Source of the DNA: Parerythrobacter_A sp963799315 | Lineage (GTDB): Bacteria; Pseudomonadota; Alphaproteobacteria; Sphingomonadales; Sphingomonadaceae | NCBI GenBank assembly: GCA_963799315.1 | Contig: CAWCWP010000001.1 | Span: 1,178,001-1,242,000, forward strand | Length of the DNA: 64,000 nt | Reading direction: 5' to 3' | Part shown: piece by piece, positions 10,361-19,362 of the stretch | How positions within the stretch are numbered: position 1 is the first letter of the stretch | Layout: each line of letters starts with the position of its first letter | Translations under genes and position numbers: made by a program | The notes under the pieces: generated by a model | The model's database searches: none | Told to the model about the DNA's origin: nothing | What the model saw: only the letters and a program-made list of their open reading frames with translations

Positions 10361-11080
10361 TCAGGGCTTGCCGTTCACCGCGCTGGCAATCGAGACTTCG
10401 GACAGGCCGCCCGCCAGCGTCCTGCCGGCAATCTCGAACCGTGCATTCGCCGTCTTGCCGGACAGCAGGTGCCACCCTTCCCCCGTGCGGTATTCCACCG
10501 CAAATTCTGCATCGCTGGCGCGGGCGGCGTGGAAGGCGATGACGTCCTCGATACCCACCGGGCTGAGATAGATCACGCTGCGCACTTCGCAGGCCGCCTC
10601 ATCGGTGCCTGCCGCTTCCTTTACGCTGCCGCGCGGATACGGCTCCAGCCCGTCCGGCAAGCGCGTCACCCACAACGCGGAAAAGCGCGCCCCGGCAAGG
10701 CAGTTCTCCGCAATATCCAGCCGCTTCAAACGCCCAAGCGCGTTGAGCGCCTCGGCATCGCTTGGCACGGCTGCGTCGTCCGCAACCGGCTGCAGGTCCG
10801 GTGCCGCGCCTTTCAGCAAGTCCAGCGCCGCCTCCCGTGCCGCGAGCGCAGCCGGGGCATCTGCATTTTCGGGCGGAACCGGATGCCCGATCTCGAAAGA
10901 CAGCGCCGCATTGGCGAGATTCTGCGACGACAGGTCCGGGTCGATCATCAGCGGATCGTTCAGCGCCCGCTGCACCACCGGATCCGCATCGCGCGTTTCG
11001 GGCGCAGGTGCCGCATCGCTGCATCCGCCGATCGCGACAGAAGCAAGCAGTATGGGAGCAAGGCGGGGAAAAACCGGCAT
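10361..11080 (-). CDS. Hypothetical lipoprotein
   Basis: A 239-residue protein with a lipoprotein signal peptide (LLASVAIGGCSDA, lipidated Cys about residue 20), so it should be anchored in the cell envelope. The mature part is Ala/Asp/Glu-rich and has two further Cys (ENCLAGARF and EAACEVRS) that could pair in the periplasm. No family is recognised. It is convergent with astD (5-base gap between stops) and divergent from rarD. The frame is intact and its codon use matches neighbours, so it is very likely a real gene. Confidence 0.65.
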   Translation of the reverse strand: MPVFPRLAPILLASVAIGGCSDAAPAPETRDADPVVQRALNDPLMIDPDLSSQNLANAALSFEIGHPVPPENADAPAALAAREAALDLLKGAAPDLQPVADDAAVPSDAEALNALGRLKRLDIAENCLAGARFSALWVTRLPDGLEPYPRGSVKEAAGTDEAACEVRSVIYLSPVGIEDVIAFHAARASDAEFAVEYRTGEGWHLLSGKTANARFEIAGRTLAGGLSEVSIASAVNGKP

Positions 11081-11177
11081 GCCCGCGCGTTAGCACGCAT
11101 TGGTTAAGCCTCCTTCTCGCCCATGCCCCGTTTCCGCGTCCTTGTTGTCAGGGCCACGCGAGCCTAAGCGCGAACCG

Positions 11178-12087
11178 ATGACTTCGCCGAAAACCGCGCC
11201 CTCGGGCCTGCCCGCCGCGCTTGGTGCCTATCTGCTGTGGGGCTTCCTGCCCGTCTATCTCATCTTCGTGCGCAGCGTTCCGGCATTCGAATTCGTCGGC
11301 TGGCGCATTATCTGGACGGTGCCGCTGTGCCTGCTGATCGTGCTGGCGCGGCGGCAATGGCCCGAAGTCCGCACCGCTCTCCGCGAACCGCGCACGATGG
11401 CGATGCTGGGTCTCAGCGCATTCCTGATCGGCCTCAACTGGCTGGTCTATATCTGGGCGATCCAGCAGAACTTCGTCTATGCCGCCAGCCTCGGCTATTA
11501 CATCAATCCCCTCCTCAACGTGATGCTCGGCACCGTCTTCCTCGGCGAGCGGCTGAACGCCCGCCAGTGGACCGCCGTGGCGCTGGCAGCGGCGGGCATC
11601 GCCTTCCTGCTCGGCGGCGCGCTGACGACGCTGTGGATAAGCCTGACCCTGGCCGTCAGCTTCGCCAGCTATGGCCTGGTGCGCAAGAAGGTCGCGGTGG
11701 GTGCCCTGCCCGGCCTCACCATCGAATCGGCCATCCTGTTCCTGCCCGCCACCGCCATCGCCCTGTATTACGCCGGTCTGCCGCAAGGCTCCGCCTTCGG
11801 TGTCAACCTGCGGATGAACCTGCTTATCCTGCTCGGCGGCGTGCTGACGGCGGTGCCGCTGCTGCTGTTCGCCATCGCCGCGCGCCGCATGGCCTATTCG
11901 ACGCTCGGTTTCATTCAGTTCCTTGCCCCCTCCATCGTTTTCGTTCTCGGCCTGACCGTGTTCGGCGAACCGCTGAAACCGGCGCAGCTCTGGTGCTTCA
12001 TCCTGATCTGGGCGGCGCTGGCGGTGTTCGTCTACGACATGTGGGCGAAGAGCCGCGCCGCGGTACTCGCGGCCGCTGCCGACCTAA
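11178..12087 (+). CDS. rarD: RarD/EamA family permease (frameshift near 3' end)
   Basis: A ten-helix drug/metabolite transporter of the RarD branch (EamA domains), an inner-membrane exporter-type protein. The first helix begins at AALGAYLLWGFLPVYL, a typical RarD signature. The ATG at 11178 gives the usual start. The open frame does not stop at the expected end. It runs on antisense through pyrC to 12719. One extra base between about 12060 and 12084 would explain this, because the next phase reads TAA at 12085-12087 immediately after the last expected residues. With that correction the gene has about 302 codons, normal for the family, and its stop overlaps that of pyrC. Confidence 0.82.
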
Positions 12088-13128
12088 TCCAGCGACCAGT
12101 CCAGCGTCTGGCCGGCATGGAACGGCACCACATCGCTGCCCCCTGCCGACAGCGTTTCCGGTACCGTGACCGGTCGGCGGCGCAGTGTGATGCGCGTTTC
12201 ATTCAGCGGCAGGCGATAGAAACGCGGCCCGTTCTCGCTGGCAAACGCTTCGAACCGGTCCAGCGCGCCTTCCTCGTCGAAAACCTGCGCATAGCTTTCC
12301 AGCGCGAACGGCGCGTTGAAGATACCCGCGCAGCCGCAGGCGCTTTCCTTCGCATCGCGCGTATGCGGCGCGCTGTCGGTGCCGAGGAAAAACGCCGCCG
12401 AACCGCCCGTCGCCGCCGCGCGCAGCGCCAGCCGGTGCCGCTCCCGCTTCGCCACCGGCAGGCAATAGGCATGCGGCCGCATTCCGCCCACCAGCATGGC
12501 GTTGCGGTTGATATGCAAATGCTGCGGCGTGATCGTCGCCGCGATGTTCTCGCCCGTCGCCTCGACGAAAGCGACGGCATCGGCGGTGGTGATGTGTTCG
12601 AACACCACCCGCAGTTCGGGCAATTCGGCGACCAGCGGTGCCATCACCTGCTCGATGAACACCGCCTCGCGGTCGAACACGTCGATCTCGTCCGCCGTCA
12701 CCTCGCCATGCACGCATAACGGCATGCCGATGGCCGCCATCCGCTCCAGCACGCCGCGAATGTTGCGCGACATCGCTGACGCCATGCGCGGAGTTGGTGG
12801 TGGCGTTGGCGGGATAGAGCTTGGCGGCGGTGAAGATGCCGTCGGCAAAGCCCGCCGCAAGATCGTCCGCATCGGTATCGTCGGTCAGATAGCACGTCAT
12901 CAGCGGCGTGAAATCGACGCCATCGGGCACCGCCGCGATGATCCTGTCACGATACGCGCTGGCCAGCGCGGCGGTGGTCACGGGCGGCGACAGGTTCGGC
13001 ATCACGATGGCCCGCGCAAACTGGCGCGCGGTAAACGGCACGACGGAGCGCATCATCGCATCGTCGCGGAAATGCAGGTGCCAGTCGTCGGGACGGCGGA
13101 TGGTCAATTCGTTCATGGGGCGGCTCAT
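12084..13128 (-). CDS. pyrC: Dihydroorotase (frameshifted)
   Basis: Class II dihydroorotase, which cyclises carbamoyl aspartate to dihydroorotate in pyrimidine biosynthesis. It shows the zinc-ligand motif RRPDDWHLHFRD at the N-terminus and the carboxylated Lys region AAKLYPANATTNSAHGV. The metal-binding His lie in MPLCVHGE and VVFEHITTADAV, and the catalytic Asp in FLGTDSAPHTRDAKES. The frame breaks near 12768; removing one G gives a continuous DVRNIRGVLERM. The start is ATG 13128 or 13116; the first gives a length closer to the E. coli enzyme. The gene is convergent with rarD, sharing CTAA at 12084-12087. Confidence 0.9.
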
Positions 13129-13332
13129 TCGTCAGGTTCGTTCACGAAGCACATTTGGCGGACGGTCTTTCGGAGAAAAGCCAATTTTCGCCTAAAGCAT
13201 TAAATTAAAACAAGTCTTTTGAAGCGAGGCTCGTGAACATACAGAAAGGGATTCGATATGCGCGCATCTTGTCACACCCTGCGCCTGTAGGACACCACTT
13301 GCATCGCCGCCGCCGATGCCGATGTTGCTGGC

Positions 13333-14077
13333 ATGACCCAGCCTGCACCCGCGCCGACCCTCCTGAACGACCGCGCGGTTATCCGCGTTTCGCCGAAAGA
13401 CGATACCGAATCGGTAGCGGATTTTCTCCAGGGGCTGGTGACGAACGATGTGAAGGGCACGCTGCCCTGTTACGCCGCCTTGCTGAGCGCGCAGGGCAAG
13501 ACGATGTTCGACTTCATCGTCTGGCCTTCGGGCACCGACACGCTGCTGCTCGATTGCGAAGCGGCGCAGGCGGAGGCGCTGGTGAAGCGGCTGTCGCTGT
13601 ATCGCTTGCGACGGCCTATCGACATCGCGGTGGACCCGGCGCTTGGCGTGCATTGGCGTGGCACATGCGGGTGACGGCGCGGGCAGCGATCCGCGTCTTG
13701 CCGCGCTGGGCGAACGCTGGATCGCGCCGTGCCAGCCGGACAGGGCCGAGGCCGATGCGGACGAGGCGTGGCTTGCGCATCGCCTGTCGCTGGGCGTGCC
13801 CGAGGGCCAGGCCGAGCTGGGCGATATCCTGTGGCTGGAAACCAATGCGGTGGAGCTGAACGGGGTGTCGTTCGAGAAAGGCTGCTATATCGGGCAGGAA
13901 AATACCGCGCGCATGAACTGGCGGCAGAAGGTCAACCGGCGGCTGGTGGTGGTGCCGCTGGAACAGTCGGAGGAGAAGCGGCGCAAGGCGGCCTATCCCG
14001 CGCTCGGCCTTGCCGTCGATCACCTGCGCGTGGCCGACCTCGATCCTGCCAGCCTGCCGGAGTGGCAAAGCCGCTAG
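13333..14077 (+). CDS. ygfZ: YgfZ/CAF17-type folate-binding iron-sulfur maintenance protein (frameshifted)
   Basis: A GcvT-fold protein of the YgfZ/IBA57 family, which uses tetrahydrofolate to help assemble or repair [4Fe-4S] clusters. The diagnostic signature KGCYIGQE is present (about 13879-13902) with its conserved Cys. The N-terminal part has the usual LQGLVTNDV segment. The frame breaks near 13655; deleting one G links VHW/C to VAHAGDG. The start is the ATG at 13333. The C-terminus is short compared with E. coli YgfZ, as in other alphaproteobacteria. The stop overlaps that of the convergent TetR gene in CTAG at 14074-14077. Confidence 0.87.
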
Positions 14078-14682
14078 GCAGCTCCTTCGATCTCCGCGAG
14101 CGACGACGTCAGCATGGTTTCGGCCCGGCGGCGCGCGGTATCGCGCGGCAGGCCCAGCGCCTTTGCCATAGGCGCGCCCATCAGCGCATCGCCCAGCGCC
14201 AGCAGCACGAGGCTTAGCGTTTCCTCGTGTATCCGCCCGACCTCATTCGTCGCGTCGCAACAGGGGTCTTCTTCCGGCGCGATTTCGTCGACCAGCTGGT
14301 GAATGGCCTCGATAATCGGGTCGAGTGCATCCTCGTTTCCGGTCAGCAGCATCCAGCCCGCCAGCGCGCCCGCACCCTCGGCATCGAAAGCGTCGAACGC
14401 CAGATCCACGACCTCGCGCGGATGGCCCAGCCCGGCACGCTCGGCCGTCACGGCATCCTTGATCGTCTCGCACACGGTACGCGCCAGATGCGCCGCCAGT
14501 GCTTTTTGCAAGCCCGACGCCGAACCGAAGTGATGGAGCAGGTTGGCGTGCGTGCGCCCGACCCGCTGGGCCACGGCCTTCAGCGTCACCGCTTGCGGGC
14601 CGGATTCCATCAGCAGGCTGCGCGCGGCGGCCAGCGCAGCATTACGCGATTCTTCGGGGGTCAGGCGTTTGCGTTGCGACAT
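14074..14682 (-). CDS. TetR family transcriptional regulator
   Basis: A 202-residue regulator. The N-terminal helix-turn-helix covers about residues 25-50 (VTLKAVAQRVGRTHANLLHHFGS), matching the TetR_N pattern. The ligand-binding domain is acidic and includes two adjacent Cys in EEDPCCDATNE, unusual for this family. The ATG at 14682 is the natural start. It lies 48 bases after a GNAT gene on the same strand. The target genes and ligand are unknown. Confidence 0.82.
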   Translation of the reverse strand: MSQRKRLTPEESRNAALAAARSLLMESGPQAVTLKAVAQRVGRTHANLLHHFGSASGLQKALAAHLARTVCETIKDAVTAERAGLGHPREVVDLAFDAFDAEGAGALAGWMLLTGNEDALDPIIEAIHQLVDEIAPEEDPCCDATNEVGRIHEETLSLVLLALGDALMGAPMAKALGLPRDTARRRAETMLTSSLAEIEGAA

Positions 14683-14730
14683 GGGAGCCGTTGCTAAGCC
14701 AGCCGGTGGGCGGCTGCAATGATTGTTAAG

Positions 14731-15261
14731 TCAGGCAGCACGCTGGCTGGTGCCACTAGCTGCAAGGTGCAGGCGATATTCGACCACCGGCGCCGGTTGT
14801 GCGCGCCCCTTGCTATCGCGATTCCGGACGGCTCCGGTCGGCTGGAAACCCAGCTTGCGGAGGACGCGGCCCGATGCGGGATTGTCCACGAAATGTCCGG
14901 CGGTCAGCACCTTGTGACCCAGCATCCGCGCCACCGCGATCGCGCTGCGCCCGGCTTCGGTGGCGTAGCCCTGTGCCCAATGCTCGCGTGCGATCCAGTA
15001 GCCAAGTTCCACGTCTGACTTGACATGATCGATGCCGATCGTCCCGATCACAGCCGCGTCATCGGCGCGCGTAATCAAGAAGCGCGGGTGACGCGGGTGT
15101 TCGGGCAGTGCCACGAAATCTCTCGCATCCTGCTCGGCATAGGGCCACGGCGCGCTCGCCAGATTGCGGACAATCGCCTCTTCCGTCACACCGTCGAAAA
15201 CAGCGCGCCAGTCTTCGGGCCAAAGGGGGCGCAGCAGCAACCTTTCGCTGCGATGGAACAT
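14731..15261 (-). CDS. GNAT N-acetyltransferase, RimJ/RimL-like
   Basis: A GNAT acetyltransferase of the Acetyltransf_3 (RimJ/RimL) type: RLLLRPLWPEDWRAVFDGV at the N-terminus, the acetyl-CoA loop around HWAQGYATEAGRS, and VDNPASGRVLRKLGF near the C-terminus. The acceptor amine is not predictable. The ATG at 15261 is preferred over an upstream in-frame start at 15309 because GGGAGAAAG lies just before it, and because the upstream alternative would overlap the rpmA terminator. It probably forms a short unit with the tetR gene downstream. Confidence 0.8.
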   Translation of the reverse strand: MFHRSERLLLRPLWPEDWRAVFDGVTEEAIVRNLASAPWPYAEQDARDFVALPEHPRHPRFLITRADDAAVIGTIGIDHVKSDVELGYWIAREHWAQGYATEAGRSAIAVARMLGHKVLTAGHFVDNPASGRVLRKLGFQPTGAVRNRDSKGRAQPAPVVEYRLHLAASGTSQRAA

Positions 15262-15310
15262 TCGCTTTCTCCCGAAATGCCGAGATGGCCGAGGGGAGAA
15301 TGCGCGCATG

Positions 15311-15342
15311 AAAAAGGGGAGGCGGGCCTGGCCCGTCTCCCC
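15311..15342 (-). terminator. Rho-independent terminator of rplU-rpmA
   Basis: On the minus strand an 11-bp stem (GGGGAGACGGG, loop, CCCGCCTCCCC, with one G-U pair) at 15342-15316 is followed directly by TTTTT (15315-15311). It lies 68 bases after the rpmA stop and is a textbook intrinsic terminator. Confidence 0.85.
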
Positions 15343-15410
15343 TCAATCGAATTCAATCGCTGCCGGCAGGCCAATCCGCGATGGATGGCCCCGTCATCGA
15401 ACCGTCCGGT

Positions 15411-15680
15411 TTATTCGGCAGCTTCCGCCAGCAGGTCGACCGACACAAAGGTGCGGCTCAGCTTGCCCTTGTGGAAGCGGACCTTGCCGTCGTTCAGCGC
15501 GAACAGCGTATGGTCCTTGCCCATGCCGACATTCTCGCCGGGATAATATTTGGTGCCGCGCTGGCGCACGATGATGTTGCCCGCGATCACGCCTTCGCTG
15601 CCGAATTTCTTCACGCCAAGGCGACGCCCTGCGGAGTCGCGACCGTTGCGGGATGAACCGCCTGCTTTCTTATGTGCCAT
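15411..15680 (-). CDS. rpmA: 50S ribosomal protein L27
   Basis: An intact 89-residue L27, a component of the large subunit near the peptidyl transferase centre. The N-terminus MAHKKAGGSSRNGRDS is diagnostic, and QRGTKYYPGENVGMGKDHTLFA follows the family consensus. The start is ATG 15680. It is downstream of rplU by 14 bases, the standard rplU-rpmA order, and is followed by a strong terminator. Confidence 0.97.
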   Translation of the reverse strand: MAHKKAGGSSRNGRDSAGRRLGVKKFGSEGVIAGNIIVRQRGTKYYPGENVGMGKDHTLFALNDGKVRFHKGKLSRTFVSVDLLAEAAE

Positions 15681-15694
15681 GCCGAGTTACCTCT

Positions 15695-16188
15695 TTAGTC
15701 TTTCTTCGCCGCAGGCGCCTTGGTGGCGGCCTTCTTGGCGGGTGCTTTTTTAGCCGGAGCCTTCTTCACGGCAGCGGTGTCGCCAGCGGCCTTGTCGGCC
15801 TTCGGTGCGGCAGTTCTTAGGCGCAGCCTTGGCGGGGGCGTCGGCTTTCTCGACCGGTGCCTTCTTTGCAGCGGACTTCTTCGCGCCACCGGAGCCGACA
15901 TCGGTAATCCGCAGCAACGTCATCTGCTGGCGATGGCCGTTCTTGCGGCGATAATTGTGGCGACGCTTCTTCTTGAAAACGACGACCTTTTCGCTCTTCG
16001 CCTGCGCGATGATTTCGGCGGATACCGTTACCTTGCTGGCGTCTTCCATCGCGTCGCCTTCGTCCGGCGAGCAGGATATCGCCCAGCGTGATGGTGTCAC
16101 CAGCGTCGCCGGCGAGCTTTTCAACCGCGATCTTGTCTCCGGCGGCAACCCGGTATTGCTTGCCGCCTGTGCGCACGATTGCGAACAT
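15695..16188 (-). CDS. rplU: 50S ribosomal protein L21 with Lys/Ala-rich tail (two frameshifts)
   Basis: L21 of the large ribosomal subunit. The core reads MFAIVRTGGKQYRVAAGDKI at the start and KKRRHNYRRKNGHRQ near residue 75, the RNA-binding consensus. After about residue 100 the protein continues into a roughly 60-residue Lys/Ala/Pro-rich extension made of KKAPA-like units, common in some Sphingomonadales. Frame breaks occur near 16064 (CC/GG pair) and 15814 (TT/AA pair); removing one base at each restores a single ORF from ATG 16188 to the stop at 15695. The N-terminus is unambiguous. Confidence 0.92.
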
Positions 16189-16293
16189 GATGGTCGTCTT
16201 TCCAGTTAAATTGTGATGCCAAGCCCATACGGAACACCCATACGGATCCGGCGCGACAATGACCCGCCCCGTGAGGACGGGGTCAGTCGTGAA
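16189..16293 (-). promoter_or_regulatory. rplU 5' leader with hairpin and direct repeats
   Basis: The untranslated leader contains a GC-rich hairpin (CCCCGT-CCTC-ACGGGG, 16282-16267). It also contains two copies of CCGTATGGG (16245-16237 and 16232-16224), 13 bases apart. Ribosomal protein leaders often bind their own product, so autoregulation is possible, but this is inference. Confidence 0.35.
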
Positions 16294-16299
16294 GGCGGG

Positions 16300-16328
16300 C
16301 CAATATGCCAGACTGCGCGGCAAGTCAA
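16300..16328 (-). promoter_or_regulatory. Promoter of rplU-rpmA
   Basis: On the minus strand TTGACT (16328-16323), a 17-base spacer and TATTGG (16305-16300) form a good sigma-70-type promoter. Transcription would start near 16293, giving a leader of about 105 bases before rplU. Confidence 0.65.
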
Positions 16329-16409
16329 CGCAGTGCGGGCGCATAATGTCGCCTGCACACCGCCATCGCGATGGTGGCGGAACGTGCGCGATATGATAGG
16401 AACGCCGTC

Positions 16410-16911
16410 ATGGCCAAACTCCTTCCCGCCGTGCTGATGCTGTCGTGCCTTTCGGGCTGCGCAGCGAGCACGACCGACTATCCCTCGCTCGCCCTGCGCG
16501 ATTTCGAACGAAGCGGTGCGCAATTCGATGCCGTCGCCGGACTGCCCGATCTGGTGCCCGCCGCCCTGCCCGCCGATACCGCCGCAGCGCATCGAGGCAC
16601 TGGACGCCCGCATGGCGCAGGCCAGCGCGGCGTTTGCCTCCGAAGTGCCGGGCGCGCGGCGTGCCGTGCGCAGCGGCGCGGGTTCCGCCATCACCAGCGA
16701 CCGGCGCAGCGCGGCACTGGTGGCGCTGGCATCGCTCGATTCGCAGCGGAGCCAGGCTGCCATCGTGCTCGCCGATCTCGACCTGATCTATGTCGACACC
16801 ACGCTGGCGTTCGAACAGCGCGACCGCGTGGCGCAGGTCCGCGAAAGCGCATTGGCACGAGTACGCGAGCAGGACGCGGTGCTGGCCGAATTGCGCGGCC
16901 AGATGCGCTAG
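16410..16911 (+). CDS. Small hypothetical lipoprotein (frameshifted)
   Basis: An about 166-residue protein of unknown function. The N-terminus is a lipoprotein signal peptide (LLPAVLMLSCLSGCAAS, lipobox LSGC). The C-terminal half is a helical, Ala/Arg/Glu-rich domain (around DARMAQASAAFASEV and AQVRESALARVREQDAVLAE), which could be a coiled coil. The frame breaks near 16573; removing one C joins the two halves. The start is ATG 16410. It is convergent with moaE (17-base gap). The lipoprotein prediction is reasonable; a role in the envelope is inferred only from this. Confidence 0.6.
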
Positions 16912-16928
16912 GACGTTGCGTTAGCGCT

Positions 16929-17373
16929 TCAATTCCAGCGCGCGAGTGCCTCGGCATCGTCTGCGCGCGGTTCTATCCAGTGCCAGCCATCGTCCCGCTG
17001 CTCCCGCTTCCAGAACCAGGCGCGGCTTTTCAGGTGGTCCATCGCGTAGTCCACCGCATCGAATGCCGCGCGCCGATGCGCCGCCGCCGCCGCGACCAGC
17101 ACAATCGGTTCGCCCGGTCGCATGGTGCCGATGCGGTGGACGATCAGCAGGTCGCGCAGGGAAAAGCGCGTGGTCGTCGTCTGCGCCAATGCTCTCCATC
17201 CCCGGCAGCGTAAGCGGCGCATAATGCGACAATTCCAGCGCAATCGTGCCGTCGTCGTCGCGGACAGAGCCCGTAAAGGATGCCGTCGCACCAGAGTCCG
17301 CATTGTCCGCCACGAATTGCGCCAGCTGCGCCGCAACGTCTAACGGCTCGCTTGCCAGAACTACACCGCACAT
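16929..17373 (-). CDS. moaE: Molybdopterin synthase catalytic subunit MoaE (frameshifted)
   Basis: MoaE, the large subunit of molybdopterin synthase, which with thiocarboxylated MoaD converts cyclic pyranopterin monophosphate to molybdopterin. Diagnostic segments: GATASFTGSVRDDDG, LSHYAPLT, VHRIGTMRPGEPIVLV, and DHLKSRAWFWKRE, where the Lys is catalytic. One extra base in a CCC/GGG run at about 17160 breaks the frame. The ATG at 17373 follows the moaD stop by two bases, so moaD-moaE are coupled. The order here is moaA-moaD-moaE. Confidence 0.9.
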
Positions 17374-17375
17374 GG

Positions 17376-17627
17376 TCAGCCGCCGCTGACCGGCGGGAGC
17401 AGCGCAATCTCGCCCGCCGTTTCCAGCTTCAACGATGCCGGGTCGCGCAGCACTTCGCCATCCAGCGCGACATGTATTCCGGGCGCGGAGAGCGCCGTGG
17501 CGACCGGTTCGCCGACCGCTTCCAGCAGGCCGCTCCAGTCGAGCGGCGCGGGCACCGTTATCGCTTCGCAACCGGCCAGCTCTCCCAGCCGTCCCAGCAA
17601 AACGATGGTGACAACCGCCTCAGCCAC
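17376..17627 (-). CDS. moaD: Molybdopterin synthase sulfur carrier subunit MoaD
   Basis: An 83-residue ubiquitin-fold protein ending in the essential Gly-Gly (IALLPPVSGG), which is adenylated and thiocarboxylated for sulfur transfer to the pterin. The GTG start at 17627 overlaps the end of moaA by eight bases. Length and C-terminus fit MoaD. MoaD and MoaE form the heterotetrameric synthase, and the two genes are adjacent here. Confidence 0.9.
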   Translation of the reverse strand: MAEAVVTIVLLGRLGELAGCEAITVPAPLDWSGLLEAVGEPVATALSAPGIHVALDGEVLRDPASLKLETAGEIALLPPVSGG

Positions 17628-18619
17628 CGGTCACCGACATATGCCGCGCCGGGCCGCGCTCGGCTTCGGCCCCGATGAAGAAATCGTGCCGTTCCGGTTT
17701 GGTGGCCATCGCCTGTTCGATACCGAGGGCAAGTTGCTCCTCGGGATGCTCACCGCGCAGGCCCGCTCGCAGATCGACGGCGCGTGTGCCGCCGAGGCAG
17801 GGATAAAGCTGTCCCGTCGCAGAGACGCGGATGCGATTGCAGCCCGCGCAGAAATTATCGCTCAGCGGCGTAATCATGCCCAGCCGCCCGCCTGTTTCGG
17901 CCACGCGAAAATACCGCGCCGGGCCGCTGGTGCGGTGGGCAATCGACGCTAGTGTCAGGTGCGCCAATACCGTGTCGCGAAGTTCCGCCAGCCCGATAAA
18001 CCTGTCGGCCCGCGCATGATCCACCGCCCCCATCGGCATCGCTTCGATCAGCGTTACGTCGCACCCGCGCCCATGCGCCCAGGCAATCAGGTCGGGCAAC
18101 TGCGCCGTATTCACATCCCGCTGCGCCACGGCATTAATCTTTACGCTCAAGCCCGCCGCCTGCGCCGCATCGATACCCGCCAGCACCTGCGCCAGCCCGT
18201 CACGCCGCGCGATCTGCGCGAATGTTGTCGCGTCTATCGTATCGAGCGAGACATTTACCCGCCGCACGCCTGCCGCGTAAAGGCCTTCGGCGTGCTGCGC
18301 CAACTGCGTGCCATTGGTGGTCAGCGTCAGCTCGTCCATAGCGCTGCCGACCATCGCCGCCCAGCGCTTCCACCAGTTGCATGACCCCGCGCCGGACGAG
18401 CGGCTCGCCTCCGGTCAGCCGGATGCGCCGGATGCCGCGCGCTACGAAGGCGGATGCCAGTCTTTCCAGCTCGGCGATGGAGAGCAGTTCCTCGCGCGGT
18501 TGGAAAACCATGCGCTCCGGCATGCAATAGGTGCACCGTAAATCGCAGCGATCGGTGACCGACAGCCGCAGGTAGTCGATCCGCCGCGCAAACGCATCGA
18601 TGAGCGGCGCGTCAGTCAT
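17620..18619 (-). CDS. moaA: GTP 3',8-cyclase MoaA (frameshifted)
   Basis: A radical SAM enzyme that starts molybdenum cofactor synthesis by rearranging GTP. The N-terminal [4Fe-4S] motif is CDLRCTYC (Cx3Cx2C). The C-terminal cluster motif CAGCNRIRVSATGQLYPCLG (Cx2C...C) binds GTP. The protein ends in Gly-Gly, as required for activity. The frame breaks around 18350, between RRGVMQLVEALGG and DELTLTTNGT. The ATG at 18619 overlaps the stop of the upstream small gene. It heads a moaA-moaD-moaE unit. Confidence 0.92.
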
Positions 18620-18929
18620 GATGCAGCGGAAGATATTGCCCCGTCACCCCCGACGCCACCGCAAGATAGCGCAAGCATCCGCTCCTCGCCTGCCTTATCG
18701 CCAGCAGTGGTGAAGTTCACGCGCGCCGGAGCATGGGCACGCGCAAGATCGCGCACGGTCGCACGTCGCCAGTCGGTGTGGTCTGGTCGGTGCTGGCATG
18801 AGGCAGGACAACGGCAATATCCTCGCCGACGTCCAACCGCGCGATGATCTGCGGCAGATATGTCGCGCGGAACCGTTCTGCGGCTGCAAGCGCATCGTCG
18901 CCAAGATCGTCACAGCGGACAGTTTCCAT
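18612..18929 (-). CDS. Small Rossmann-like protein between folB and moaA (two frameshifts)
   Basis: A short gene (about 105 codons) not open in one frame, reconstructed here from three phases: METVRCDDLGDDALAAAERF at the start, WRRATVRDLARAHAPARVN in the middle, and YLAVASGVTGQYLPLHHD at the end. The last two look like the C-terminus of a short-chain dehydrogenase-type Rossmann domain. Similar short proteins occur beside folB in sphingomonads as far as I recall. The breaks are near 18780 and 18672. The stop lies inside the moaA start (ATGACTGA). No catalytic motif is visible, so the function is unknown. Confidence 0.5.
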
Positions 18930-18943
18930 AGCCGGACCCGCGC

Positions 18944-19327
18944 CTATCGGCGGTGTCGCGTCAGGGTGATGCCGATCTTCTCGCCACCCTCGGCAATCGC
19001 CAGCTTGACGATAGCGACACTGACTGCCTGCACCCGCGCATCCTGTTCGAACAGCGTCGCGCAGATATGGTCGGCCACCGCCTCGATCAGCTTGAAATGC
19101 ACACCGGGCGGCAGCGCCGTGCTGGCGGCGGCTTTCAGGTCCATGTAGTTCTTGCTGGCCTCCAGCGGCGTATCGGGCGTGTAACGGTCCGCGACATCCA
19201 GCGTGGCGCGGATCGTAATGCGCAGCGGCTGCGGCTTGCCCGTCTCCTCCGAGTAAATGCCCGTCAGGACGTCATGCTCGAGATCGGCAACTTCGAGAAC
19301 GAGCGAATCGGAGGGATCGGTTGTCAT
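18944..19327 (-). CDS. folB: Dihydroneopterin aldolase FolB
   Basis: FolB cleaves 7,8-dihydroneopterin to 6-hydroxymethyl-dihydropterin and glycolaldehyde in folate synthesis. The 127-residue product matches the family (LEVADLEHDVLTGIYSEE at the N-terminus, NYMDLKAAAST in the active-site region, FKLIEAVADHICATLF, and a C-terminal KIGITLTRHR). ATG 19327 is chosen because homology begins there, although an open frame extends far upstream into the methyltransferase gene. It lies 35 bases after that gene and 14 bases before the small Rossmann-like gene. Confidence 0.88.
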   Translation of the reverse strand: MTTDPSDSLVLEVADLEHDVLTGIYSEETGKPQPLRITIRATLDVADRYTPDTPLEASKNYMDLKAAASTALPPGVHFKLIEAVADHICATLFEQDARVQAVSVAIVKLAIAEGGEKIGITLTRHRR

Positions 19328-19362
19328 TGCGCAGCCTGGATTAGCGGATACCGCCGCGCCGG

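Noticed and set aside
12088..12719. Possible C-terminal extension of RarD
   Set aside because: The extra 210 residues are the antisense of pyrC and have no transporter features. A one-base error near the rarD end explains it.
15280..15310. tRNA-Ser-like D-arm (GAGATGGCCGAG)
   Set aside because: No anticodon or T-arm follows at the right spacing, and it overlaps the upstream edge of a GNAT gene. Chance similarity.
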